NCBI GenBank assembly: GCA_965214115.1
Contig: CBDCAU010000009.1
Coordinates: forward strand, 1-64,000
Length of the DNA stretch: 64,000 nt
DNA from: Owenweeksia sp965214115
GTDB lineage: Bacteria; Bacteroidota; Bacteroidia; Flavobacteriales; Schleiferiaceae
Reading direction: 5' to 3'
The notes below the pieces were generated by a model. It worked only from the letters and a program-made list of their open reading frames with translations, did not search any database and was not told where the DNA came from. The position numbers and the translations under genes are program-made. How positions within the stretch are numbered: the first letter of the stretch is position 1; every line of letters begins with the position of its first letter. This document shows positions 18,185 through 26,139 of this stretch, in pieces.

Positions 18185-19384
18185 ATGCCAAGCATTTCAA
18201 TCAAGGGGCAGACAATGCCCGAATCGCCCATCCGGAAGTTGGTTCCCTTTGCGGATAAAGCGCGTGCCAAAGGCGTTCACGTTTTTCATTTGAACATTGG
18301 CCAGCCCGACATTGAAACGCCGAAAAAGGCGTTGGACGCGATTCGTAATTTCGATCATAAAGTATTGGAATACAGCCATTCCGCTGGTTTTGAATCGTAC
18401 CGAAAAGGTCTGGTTTCTTATTATAAAAATCAAAATATCGAAGTTGATTTGGAGGATGTTTTGGTAACGACAGGTGGTTCCGAAGCTTTGCTTTTTGTGA
18501 TGAACAGCATCACCGACCCTGGCGATGAAATCATCATTCCCGAACCATTTTATGCCAATTATAATGGCTTTGGGATTGCGGCGGGCGTTAAAGTAATTCC
18601 GGTTACTTCACGGATTGAAGAAAATTTTTCATTGCCGGATGTTTCTGATTTTGAGAAACTTATCACGCCCCGTACCAAGGCATTGATGATTTGCAACCCT
18701 GGAAATCCCACGGGCTATTTATATAAAAAAGAAGAACTGGAGCAATTGAGGGATTTGGCGCAAAAGCACGATTTGTATTTGATTGCCGATGAAGTATATC
18801 GCGAGTTTGCCTATGATGGCGAAGAGCATTTTTCAGTTTTGAATTTTGAGGATTTCGATGAGAATGCCATCGTAATTGATTCGGTTTCAAAACGATACAG
18901 TATGTGTGGCGCGCGGATTGGCTGCGTGGTTTCGCGCAACCGTTCGCTAATGGCCACGGTTTTGAAATACGCCCAAGCGCGATTGAGTCCGCCTACCTTG
19001 GCGCAAATTGCGAGTGAAGCCGCTTTGGAAACCCCGCCCGAATATTTTGCAGAAGTAAAAAAAGAATACACCGCCCGCCGCGATGTTTTGGTGGACGGTT
19101 TGAATTCGATTCCGGGTGTGGTTTGCCCTAAGCCGAAAGGTGCTTTTTACGCCATCGCGCAACTGCCCGTGGATAGTGCCGAGCGTTTTGCGCAATGGTT
19201 ACTATCTGAATATCAGAAAGATGGCGAAACGGTGATGGTCGCGCCGGCCGAAGGATTTTATGCCACGCCCGGAATGGGGATGAAGCAAATCCGGCTCGCC
19301 TACGTTTTAAAAGAGGACGATCTGCACAGATCCGTAGAAATCTTGCGCACCGCGCTACACGAATATCCCGGCAAAACGCTGTGA
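18185..19384 (+). CDS. PLP-dependent class I aminotransferase (aspartate aminotransferase-like)
   Basis: A 399-residue fold-type I aminotransferase. NPGNPTG at 171-177, D202/Y205 in IADEVYREF, and the Schiff-base lysine K236 in DSVSKRYSMCGARIGC are all present. The final arginine motif for the alpha-carboxylate appears as MKQIRLAY. The subgroup matches aspartate/aromatic aminotransferases of Bacteroidota; the exact amino-acid preference cannot be read from the sequence. Its stop overlaps the GTG start of murB, so the two are probably one transcript. Confidence 0.92.
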   Translation: MPSISIKGQTMPESPIRKLVPFADKARAKGVHVFHLNIGQPDIETPKKALDAIRNFDHKVLEYSHSAGFESYRKGLVSYYKNQNIEVDLEDVLVTTGGSEALLFVMNSITDPGDEIIIPEPFYANYNGFGIAAGVKVIPVTSRIEENFSLPDVSDFEKLITPRTKALMICNPGNPTGYLYKKEELEQLRDLAQKHDLYLIADEVYREFAYDGEEHFSVLNFEDFDENAIVIDSVSKRYSMCGARIGCVVSRNRSLMATVLKYAQARLSPPTLAQIASEAALETPPEYFAEVKKEYTARRDVLVDGLNSIPGVVCPKPKGAFYAIAQLPVDSAERFAQWLLSEYQKDGETVMVAPAEGFYATPGMGMKQIRLAYVLKEDDLHRSVEILRTALHEYPGKTL

Positions 19385-20439
19385 ATCCTGACGAAAAAAC
19401 CATCCAAGAAAATATCTCGCTGAAACCATACAACAGTTTTGGCGTGGAAGCAAAAACCCGCTATTTTTTCGAGGCGGAAACGATGGACGATTTGCTTTGG
19501 ATCGTGCATCACCCGCTTTACAAAAAAGACAAACTCATTATCGGAGGAGGCAGTAATATGCTGTTGGTCAGTGACTTTGATGGTTTGGTCATCAAGATTT
19601 CCCTGAAAGTAAAATGGGTGGAAAAAACAGACGGCAACCAAACTTTGGTCTCCGTGATGGCGGGTGAAAACTGGCATCAGTTCGTGCTATGGACGTTGGA
19701 ACAAGGGCTGGGCGGTTTGGAAAATCTATCGTTAATTCCGGGGAACGTCGGTTCGGCACCCATTCAAAACATAGGCGCTTATGGCGTGGAAATGAAAGAC
19801 ACTTTCCACCATTTGGAGGCATTGAATATGGAGAATGGTCAGTTTGAAATTTTCCAAAAACAACGTTGCAATTTTGGCTACCGAGACAGTTTTTTCAAGC
19901 GGAACGGTAGTGGAAAATACATTATTACGCGGGTATTTTTTACACTGACCAACCAAAATCACGAGCTAAAAACGGACTACGGCGCTATTCAAAAAGAACT
20001 GGAAAAGCTTGGAAAAACGGCATCCATTCATTCGATTTCGGAGGCAGTTTGCAACATTCGGCGCTCCAAACTACCTGACCCAAAGGAACTTGGAAACGGC
20101 GGCAGTTTTTTTAAGAATCCTGTGGTGCCGATTCAGCATTTTGAAAAATTGAAAAAGGATTTTCCTGAAATCGTCGCTTACCCGGCTGGTGATCCTAAAA
20201 AAATGAAACTGGCAGCGGGATGGATGATTGATCACGCGGGCTGGAAAGGACATCGCGAAGGGAACGTCGGCGTACACAAAAATCAGGCTTTGGTTTTGGT
20301 GAATTACGGTGGCGGAACGGGGCGCGAAATTTTTGAGCTGTCCGATAAAATCAAAAAGTCCGTCCAAGAAAAATACGGGGTGGAATTACGGCGGGAGATT
20401 AACTTGGTGGAGGGCAATGAGTTGAGGGTGAATACGTAA
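19381..20439 (+). CDS. murB: UDP-N-acetylenolpyruvoylglucosamine reductase
   Basis: Reduces UDP-GlcNAc-enolpyruvate to UDP-MurNAc with NADPH and FAD, in cytoplasmic peptidoglycan synthesis. The 352-residue protein has NTFGV-like YNSFGVEAKTRYF, the FAD loop GGGSNMLLVSDFDG, QNIGAYGVEMKD, the catalytic serine region NGGSFFKNPVV and the terminal glutamate in EINLVEGNE. Length fits type I MurB, as in E. coli. It starts with GTG overlapping the previous TGA by 4 bp. The stop is followed by the palindrome TAACGTTAAC. Confidence 0.97.
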   Translation: MNPDEKTIQENISLKPYNSFGVEAKTRYFFEAETMDDLLWIVHHPLYKKDKLIIGGGSNMLLVSDFDGLVIKISLKVKWVEKTDGNQTLVSVMAGENWHQFVLWTLEQGLGGLENLSLIPGNVGSAPIQNIGAYGVEMKDTFHHLEALNMENGQFEIFQKQRCNFGYRDSFFKRNGSGKYIITRVFFTLTNQNHELKTDYGAIQKELEKLGKTASIHSISEAVCNIRRSKLPDPKELGNGGSFFKNPVVPIQHFEKLKKDFPEIVAYPAGDPKKMKLAAGWMIDHAGWKGHREGNVGVHKNQALVLVNYGGGTGREIFELSDKIKKSVQEKYGVELRREINLVEGNELRVNT

Positions 20440-20487
20440 CGTTAACCTCCCCACCTACTACATATTGACAATTTGCGGCCATTCGAG

Positions 20488-20691
20488 TTGTGTCGTGCCT
20501 TCGGCACTCGGTTCGCTATCGCCAAAATTCTACCCCAATCTTACGATTGGGGCTATCGATATGGCGTGCCTTCGGCACTATGAAACCGCAGAAAAGTCCC
20601 AACGGGAGGTCATATTGATAGCCCCACACGTAAGTGTGGGGTTAAAGACGCGAGGAGGTTTAACCGAGTGCCAAAGGCACGGCACCAACCT
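20488..20691. repeat. Double-hairpin palindromic element, copy B
   Basis: Same layout as 5014-5247. Plus half: CCCCAATCTTACGATTGGGG (20533-20552), linker CTATCGATATGGC, GTGCCTTCGGCAC (20566-20578). Minus half: hairpin CCCCACACGTAAGTGTGGGG (20622-20641), linker CTATCAATATGAC, and a degenerate CTCCCGTTGGGAC (20596-20608). Outer hairpins at 20495-20507 and 20668-20680. Stem sequences differ between halves and copies but stay paired, so the structure is under selection or spread as a folded unit. Confidence 0.85.
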
Positions 20692-20737
20692 TTCAAATAT
20701 TCAAACGCTTTGAAAAGAGAGGCCACAAAAATGGAAC

Positions 20738-20745
20738 TACCTTTG
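20738..20745 (+). promoter_or_regulatory. -7 element (TACCTTTG)
   Basis: A perfect consensus match, 22 bp before the ATG at 20768. A TTTG at 20709-20712 is 25 bp further upstream, a little far for a -33 element. Confidence 0.6.
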
Positions 20746-20767
20746 CACCACTTCTGAAAAAATTACA

Positions 20768-20986
20768 ATGGAAATTTTTCTTATCGCCGTGGTTTTATTG
20801 GGATTGGGATTTGCCGGAATTGCCATAAAAATCTGGGCGAAAAAAGACGGCGAATTTTCGGGGACTTGCGCCAGCAACAGTCCTTTTTTGAATAAAGAAG
20901 GCGAGCCGTGCGGGTTTTGCGGGGCGTCGCCGCAGGAGAAATGCAAGAAGGAAGACGTGGAAAAAACCGAGCTGGGCGCGGCGTAG
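20768..20986 (+). CDS. Small Cys-rich membrane protein, NqrM-like
   Basis: A 72-residue protein with one N-terminal membrane helix (IFLIAVVLLGLGFAGIAIKI). A short Cys-containing tail follows: GTCASNSP, then GEPCGFCG and EKCKKED, giving four cysteines. NqrM (DUF539), needed to mature the Na+-translocating NADH:quinone reductase, has this architecture and is usually next to apbE. Here apbE is convergent and directly abuts (stop to stop). The NqrM assignment is inference from architecture and neighbourhood; Bacteroidota homologues are often labelled only 'membrane or secreted protein'. Confidence 0.7.
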   Translation: MEIFLIAVVLLGLGFAGIAIKIWAKKDGEFSGTCASNSPFLNKEGEPCGFCGASPQEKCKKEDVEKTELGAA

Positions 20987-22012
20987 TCAGTTCAAAAGAT
21001 ATTTCTTGAAACCGCTGGTCTTCAAAACTTTCCACTTTCCTTCTTCCCCTTCGGCTATAATTAAATAGCCTTCCAAATCCTCTTTGGATTCCAAAAATTT
21101 CAGGGCTTTTGGCGCACCCATCACCATACAGGCGGTGGCGTAGGCATCCGCATCCATACAATTTTCGGTGATGATGCTGATACTCAATAAATTGTGCTGG
21201 GCAGGTCGGCCGGTTTTGGGATTGATGGTGTGGGAATAACGTTCGCCCGAAGTAGTGTCCACATAAAATTTACGGTAGTTGCCGCTGGTGGCTAAGGCTT
21301 TGTTTTTCAACTCGATAATGGCTTGGATGCGGTTGGCTTCTTCCACATTTTCTACGGGTTTGTCGATGCCGATGCGCCATATTTGGCCGTCAGCTCTTAC
21401 GCCTTTGCAGCGGGTTTCGCCGCCTACCTCTACATAGTAATTTTCTACTTTTTTATCATCTATAAAATCACATAAAACATCCACGGTATAACCCTGCGCA
21501 ATGGCATTGAAATCCAACGAAAATCCTTTGGGAATTTTGACGGAATTATTTTGAGTTTTAATTTTTTGAAAACCCGTATTTCCCTTTATCGAATCCAATA
21601 AAGTCAGGTTGGCGGCGGGTTGTCCGTTTGGCCCGAAACCCCAAGCGCGAACGAGCGGCCCTACGGTAGGGTCGAAAAGTCCGTCGGTTTCTTGGGCGAT
21701 TTCTATACTTCTTTTTAATACGTTTTTAAAATGAAAATCTATTTTGATTAATGTATCACCAATGTTTACTTTTTGTATCAATGAATTATCGCGATAGGTG
21801 CTCATTGATTCATCTATTACATTGAAAATACTGTCGAAAGAATTTTGCCAGTTTTTCGATTGATTTTCAGTCAAGTATTTTATTTCATAAGTGGTGCCTT
21901 GGGCATAACCGCGAGCCTGATTTTGGTATAGATTAGAATCATTACTGCAATTTGTAAAAAAAATTATTACTACAAAGGCGGAAAGACACAAAGATTTATT
22001 TTTGATAATCAT
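20987..22012 (-). CDS. apbE: FAD:protein FMN transferase
   Basis: ApbE attaches FMN covalently to threonines of partner flavoproteins such as NqrB, NqrC or RnfG on the outer face of the membrane. The product (341 residues from the ATG at 22012) has a lipobox (FFTNC), GTTYEIKYL, DGLFDPTVGPLVRAWGFG, the FAD-binding DFNAIAQGYTVD and YVEVGGE, and the late motif MDADAYATACMVMG. The start at 22012 is chosen over 22051 because it opens the lipoprotein signal. The gene is 1 bp from the ATPase stop and abuts the NqrM-like gene. Confidence 0.93.
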   Translation of the reverse strand: MIIKNKSLCLSAFVVIIFFTNCSNDSNLYQNQARGYAQGTTYEIKYLTENQSKNWQNSFDSIFNVIDESMSTYRDNSLIQKVNIGDTLIKIDFHFKNVLKRSIEIAQETDGLFDPTVGPLVRAWGFGPNGQPAANLTLLDSIKGNTGFQKIKTQNNSVKIPKGFSLDFNAIAQGYTVDVLCDFIDDKKVENYYVEVGGETRCKGVRADGQIWRIGIDKPVENVEEANRIQAIIELKNKALATSGNYRKFYVDTTSGERYSHTINPKTGRPAQHNLLSISIITENCMDADAYATACMVMGAPKALKFLESKEDLEGYLIIAEGEEGKWKVLKTSGFKKYLLN

Positions 22013-22013
22013 A

Positions 22014-23138
22014 TTAAAATTTAACATTTTTATTGTATAGAAATTCATCATAATTTTTAGAATTTACAGAGTCCAAAATATGTGCGGGATAGGCATCTTT
22101 GAAGGTTTTGGAAAAGCGGACTTTGGCGTTTGGACTGAACTTGAATTCCCACGCGAAAAATTTTCCGTCGCGCTCTTCTAAGTAGTCGATTTCTTGCTGG
22201 TCTTGGGTGCGCCAAAAATAGGAATTGCCGTACATTTTATTGTAAGCCAAATATTTACGCCGCTCTGAAATCAAATAATTTTCCCAAAGCGCACCTTTGT
22301 CGGCGCGAGATTCGATGGGGCCGAACTGGCCAATCAGCGCATTGCGGATGCCGTTGTCATTGAAGTAAATTTTACGGCCTCGGCTCAATTCCTTACGGAG
22401 ATTTCGGCTTAAAGCACCCAATCGAAAAATTACATACGATTGTTCTAAAAGGGAAATGTATTTTTCTACGGTTTGGTTGTCCATTCCTACTTTTCTTGCC
22501 AATTCATTGTAGGAAACTTCGCTGCCCACTTGATGTGCCAAAGCTTGCAGTAATTTGACCAATTTTTCAGGTTTTTTAATGCCTTCCAAAATCAATAAAT
22601 CTTTATACAAAAAACTATCGGAAAGTTGTAATAAAATTTCTTTTTCATTTCTGGCATTATTTATCACTTCGGGATAACTGCCGTACACCAAGCGGTTGGG
22701 CAGCATTCGCTTTTCTTCCAAAAGACCGTGATGATTGACAAGTTCCTGAAAACTAAGCGGGTACAAACGGAATTCCCATTTGCGGCCGGTCAGTGGCTCG
22801 CTGGTTTGGCTGGTCAGCTCCAAAGCGGAAGAACCTGTGGCAAACAACTGAACCTGAGGAATTTGGTCGGTTATTAATTTGAATTTCAAGCCTGCATCGG
22901 GGATGCGCTGGGCTTCATCTACTATGATAATTTTGGCCGAACCAAATTCTGCCCGCAAGCGCGAAGAGGTTGCATTTTCAAAGAGGGCCCGCACATCGGG
23001 GTCATCCGCAAAGAACCAGCGGACGTTTTCTCGATTTTGAAAGAGATGTTTGAGCAAAGTGGTTTTCCCGACTTGTCGCGGGCCAAAAATCAGGATGGCT
23101 TTGGAAGAGCCGAGCTTTTCCAAAATCTGTTCTGCCAT
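22014..23138 (-). CDS. AAA_14/DUF4143 ATPase
   Basis: An ATPase of about 374 residues. It has Walker A GPRQVGKTTLLK, Walker B KIIIVDEAQRI, sensor LFATGSSALEL and the arginine-rich GRKWEFRLYPLSFQEL. The C-terminal DUF4143 part is a nuclease-fold-like segment (ENYLISERRKYLAY, IDYLEERDGKFFAWEFKF). This family is widespread in bacteria and archaea, often highly mobile, with no settled role. The in-frame region upstream to 23213 encodes an operator-like palindrome pair and is probably not coding. Start is ATG 23138 or TTG 23153. Confidence 0.88.
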   Translation of the reverse strand: MAEQILEKLGSSKAILIFGPRQVGKTTLLKHLFQNRENVRWFFADDPDVRALFENATSSRLRAEFGSAKIIIVDEAQRIPDAGLKFKLITDQIPQVQLFATGSSALELTSQTSEPLTGRKWEFRLYPLSFQELVNHHGLLEEKRMLPNRLVYGSYPEVINNARNEKEILLQLSDSFLYKDLLILEGIKKPEKLVKLLQALAHQVGSEVSYNELARKVGMDNQTVEKYISLLEQSYVIFRLGALSRNLRKELSRGRKIYFNDNGIRNALIGQFGPIESRADKGALWENYLISERRKYLAYNKMYGNSYFWRTQDQQEIDYLEERDGKFFAWEFKFSPNAKVRFSKTFKDAYPAHILDSVNSKNYDEFLYNKNVKF

Positions 23139-23158
23139 TTGCCGTTTTATCAAGGTTC

Positions 23159-23206
23159 TGCGATTTGAATCGCAAAAATAACGGTTTTTTTGCGATTCAA
23201 ATCGCA
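23159..23206. promoter_or_regulatory. Twin palindromic operator candidate upstream of the DUF4143 ATPase
   Basis: Two 16-bp perfect dyads: TGCGATT-TG-AATCGCA at 23159-23174 and TGCGATT-CA-AATCGCA at 23191-23206. Centres are 32 bp apart, about three helical turns, so a dimeric regulator could bind both on one DNA face. They lie 21-68 bp before the ATG at 23138 and just after the glycosyltransferase stop. Confidence 0.65.
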
Positions 23207-23219
23207 AAATCACGAATTT

Positions 23220-23933
23220 TTAGTTCAGTTCGGCGTAGCGGGGGCCTTTTATCCACGATTTGTAAAGGGGGTGCAATTTGTTGGGATGGACACCCAAAAC
23301 GTACAATCCCAAGATAAAACCGTTGACCAAGTTTACTTTTAAAAAACTGTTGTACTGATACTTACGGTCAACGGTACGCAGGTTTTTGGGGATTTTGATG
23401 TGTTCACCTTTCCGCTTGGCGCGGCGGAAAAAATCGTAATCTTCCATCATCAAAAAATCTTCGCGAAAGTGGCCGATTTCTTCAAAAAAATCTTTACGGA
23501 TAAAAAGCGACTGATCTCCACCGCTGGAAATCAAGCTTTTAAAGCGGCTGCCGTAACTGTTGATTTTCACCCACGGATTTTCCGAAAGGATAACTTGCCG
23601 GAAATTGCCAAAATCATAACCGATTTCCACCGCGGAAAAAATATCCGAACAAAAGCTGGGCGGCGGAAACGCATCGGCGTGGAGGAAGTAGAAAATATCG
23701 CCACCGGCATTTTCCGCGCCAATGTTCAGTTGGGCGGCGCGACCTTTTCGTTTGGAAACCAGCACTTTGGCACCAGCAGATTCGGCCTCGGCGCGGGTGC
23801 CGTCGGTGCTGCCGCCGTCGGAAACGATGACCTCCAAATCGCAGCCCCGCGCGTGTTTGTATAAATGGCGCACCAAGTCGCCGATGGTGGCGGCTTCCTG
23901 ATAGGTGGGAATGATGACCGAGAGTTTTTGCAT
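23220..23933 (-). CDS. Family 2 glycosyltransferase (TIGR04283-like)
   Basis: A 237-residue GT-A enzyme: LSVIIPTYQEAATIGDLVRHLY, EVIVSDGGSTDGTRAEAE, KGRAAQLNIGAENA and FLHADAFPP (the metal-binding DxD equivalent is HAD). This set matches the small GT2 group labelled TIGR04283, sometimes linked with arsenosugar genes. No such partners are nearby, so the acceptor is unknown. The tail has a possible amphipathic or membrane-contacting segment (NLVNGFILGLYVLGV). It shares its direction with the ATPase but is separated by the palindromes. Confidence 0.87.
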   Translation of the reverse strand: MQKLSVIIPTYQEAATIGDLVRHLYKHARGCDLEVIVSDGGSTDGTRAEAESAGAKVLVSKRKGRAAQLNIGAENAGGDIFYFLHADAFPPPSFCSDIFSAVEIGYDFGNFRQVILSENPWVKINSYGSRFKSLISSGGDQSLFIRKDFFEEIGHFREDFLMMEDYDFFRRAKRKGEHIKIPKNLRTVDRKYQYNSFLKVNLVNGFILGLYVLGVHPNKLHPLYKSWIKGPRYAELN

Positions 23934-24027
23934 CCGAACGGCAAAAATACGGGTTGGATTTAGGCCAATCCAAAAAGGCGGTTCGGGCGTTTGTTTTTTA
24001 TAAGAAACAGAAAAGCAACGGACTCAA

Positions 24028-25092
24028 TTATTTTATAAAACTCTGTTTTTTAGCGTGTTCCATTGCGTCTGCACTACTTTTAAACTGCAGGCTGGGAATG
24101 TCGCAGCGGTCAATTTCATCTAAAATTTGCTGCACTTTTTCGCGGTGCGATTTGCGCACAGCGCGGATGTAAATGGCTTTGATTTGCTGTGGAAATTCTC
24201 GGGCAATGTTCAAATAAATCTGGGGATCGTGCTGGCCGTTATCGCCCAGCAAGATGAAAGATTCGTCGGGGTAGGTTTGTAATATCCGTCTGATCTTCAC
24301 CTCTTTGTGATTGTGGCTACCTCCGCCGGAACGGAAAAAATCCAGCCATTGGTCTTTGAGTTCTTTCAGTTGCAAAACACCTTTGGGCAATTTGTGGAAA
24401 CGCATAAATTCGATGAGGAAATCGTACAAATTCCACTCGCTGCTGCTGACGTAAAAAAACGGGTTGGTGGGCGCGGAAACCCCTTCGCTCAACGCTTGAT
24501 AAAAATGGACTACCCCTTTAAACGGCTTGCGGGTCTCAGAATTTTTGGTCATCAAAAGGTAGAGCTTGCGGAACGGCCGCGTGGCGTGGCTCACTAAAAA
24601 AGTGTCATCGATATCGGAAATGAGGCCGTATTCAAAATCGGTTTCGATACGCAGCGGGGTTTTTACCGACACCTCCTCCTGACCTTCCACCAAGCGGTCA
24701 ATCAGCTCCAAACGAACTGAATGCCAACCTTTTGAAAGCGAATGGCCTTCTATTACAAACTCAAAGAAACCATTTTCGTCGGTAGTCTGTTGGTAGGTTT
24801 TTCCGTTTAATAAAAGTTGAACCTGAGCTTTGGGCACCACCCTTACCAAAAACATTTTGATGAGCGCCTTGAAATTACGCCACAACGTTTTGCGCTTTTT
24901 GGGCCGCTCCAGCGCGAGGCCGCGAAAAACGTGGCCTTGGACGACGAATTTTTCAAGATTGCCAAAGCCGCGGTACGACATCAAAAACGGATAATTGACA
25001 TAATGAAAACGCGACTTGAGCCAGCGCTGGAGGAGGTTTCCGGAAACGGGCGCGTCCCTAAAATTTTCCCAATCAGGATGTTTGGAAAGCAT
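24028..25092 (-). CDS. App1-type phosphatidate phosphatase domain protein (DUF2183)
   Basis: A 354-residue protein with the HAD-like catalytic motif SDIDDTFLVSH near residue 165, a motif II-like FYVSSSEWNLYDFL, and the late ILLGDNGQHDPQIY. These define the App1/DUF2183 family, named for the yeast Mg2+-dependent phosphatidate phosphatase. No signal peptide is evident. It is divergent from a diacylglycerol-kinase gene with only 41 bp between start codons, so enzymes for opposite reactions share a control region. Bacterial substrate specificity is unproven. Confidence 0.88.
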   Translation of the reverse strand: MLSKHPDWENFRDAPVSGNLLQRWLKSRFHYVNYPFLMSYRGFGNLEKFVVQGHVFRGLALERPKKRKTLWRNFKALIKMFLVRVVPKAQVQLLLNGKTYQQTTDENGFFEFVIEGHSLSKGWHSVRLELIDRLVEGQEEVSVKTPLRIETDFEYGLISDIDDTFLVSHATRPFRKLYLLMTKNSETRKPFKGVVHFYQALSEGVSAPTNPFFYVSSSEWNLYDFLIEFMRFHKLPKGVLQLKELKDQWLDFFRSGGGSHNHKEVKIRRILQTYPDESFILLGDNGQHDPQIYLNIAREFPQQIKAIYIRAVRKSHREKVQQILDEIDRCDIPSLQFKSSADAMEHAKKQSFIK

Positions 25093-25133
25093 CGGCGAAA
25101 AAATTTGAAATTGAACGAGGAAACATCACAAAA

Positions 25134-26024
25134 ATGAAGGGAAAAACTTTGGTCGTCCTCAACCCCATAGCGGGCGGGCGCGATAATCACAGGTTGGAAA
25201 ACACAATCAAAAAATGGGGGGAAAGTTCGCAACGGGCGGTGAAAATCATAAAAACGCAAGGCGAGCGCGACCAGCAGCGGATAGCCGAGGCAGTGGATGA
25301 TTTCGACCCAGAAATCGTGGTGGCGGCCGGCGGCGACGGCACCGTTTTGCTTTGCGCCAAATTGGCTTGGAAACACAAGCTGCATCTGGGGATTTTGCCC
25401 TGCGGCTCGGCCAACGGGATGGCCACCGAGCTGGGGATTTCCGACGAACCGGAACGCGCGCTGCGGCTGATTGACAAAGCGGGGGCACACCAAATAGACG
25501 TGCTGTGTTTTGGCGGCGACGACCTGAGCCTGCACATCAGCGATATAGGGCTGAACGCCGCGTTGGTCAGCGATTTTGAAGAGATGGGCGAACGGGGATT
25601 TTTGGGCTACAGCCGCGCCTTGGTGAACCGGCTCAGCAAGGCGCAACCTTTTAAAGCGTCCATCCAAACCGACCGCGAAAACTGGGAGGGGAACTGCTAT
25701 ATGGTGGCCCTTGCCAATGCTAAACATTACGGCACCGGCGCGAAACTGAATGAGATAGGCCGCTTGGAGGACGGACTGTTCGAAGTTTGCATCTTGAAAA
25801 AAATCAGTACGTTGAGGCTGGCCACCCACGCGCTCAACTTATGGCGATTGGATGCCGATCATTTGCAAATTATCCAGTGTAAAAAAGCGATGATAAAAAC
25901 AGACCAAAAAGTACCTTTCCAAAAAGATGGAGAACCGCAGGAAAAAAGCGATACATTGGAAATAGAAATGCTGGAAAAATCGCTTTCCATCATTTATGAT
26001 AAAAATCGAACTCCTTCGGATTAG
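25134..26024 (+). CDS. Diacylglycerol kinase-family lipid kinase
   Basis: A 296-residue DAGK_cat protein: LVVLNPIAGGRDN, the nucleotide motif AAGGDGT (residues 64-70), the phosphate loop GILPCGSANGMATELGI and a C-terminal beta-sandwich. These kinases phosphorylate diacylglycerol or sphingoid/long-chain lipids at the inner membrane face. Length is normal (YegS/DgkB type). It is divergent from the App1 phosphatase, 41 bp away. Confidence 0.92.
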   Translation: MKGKTLVVLNPIAGGRDNHRLENTIKKWGESSQRAVKIIKTQGERDQQRIAEAVDDFDPEIVVAAGGDGTVLLCAKLAWKHKLHLGILPCGSANGMATELGISDEPERALRLIDKAGAHQIDVLCFGGDDLSLHISDIGLNAALVSDFEEMGERGFLGYSRALVNRLSKAQPFKASIQTDRENWEGNCYMVALANAKHYGTGAKLNEIGRLEDGLFEVCILKKISTLRLATHALNLWRLDADHLQIIQCKKAMIKTDQKVPFQKDGEPQEKSDTLEIEMLEKSLSIIYDKNRTPSD

Positions 26025-26139
26025 ATTTCAAACCGGCCGCTTTCAAATTTCGCCAATGATGCTGCCATCTCAAGTTTTAAAAAAAGCAAGAATATTCCGA
26101 ATTATAAAAATCTATCGTTTTTAAACTGTTTGAATTTCA

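Noticed and set aside
23139..23213. N-terminal extension of the DUF4143 ATPase
   Set aside because: The sequence consists mainly of two perfect palindromes, more easily explained as operators; not fully excluded.
24981..25829. A 282-codon minus-strand frame
   Set aside because: Fully antisense to the diacylglycerol-kinase and the intergenic region; composition is a mirror of the coding strand.
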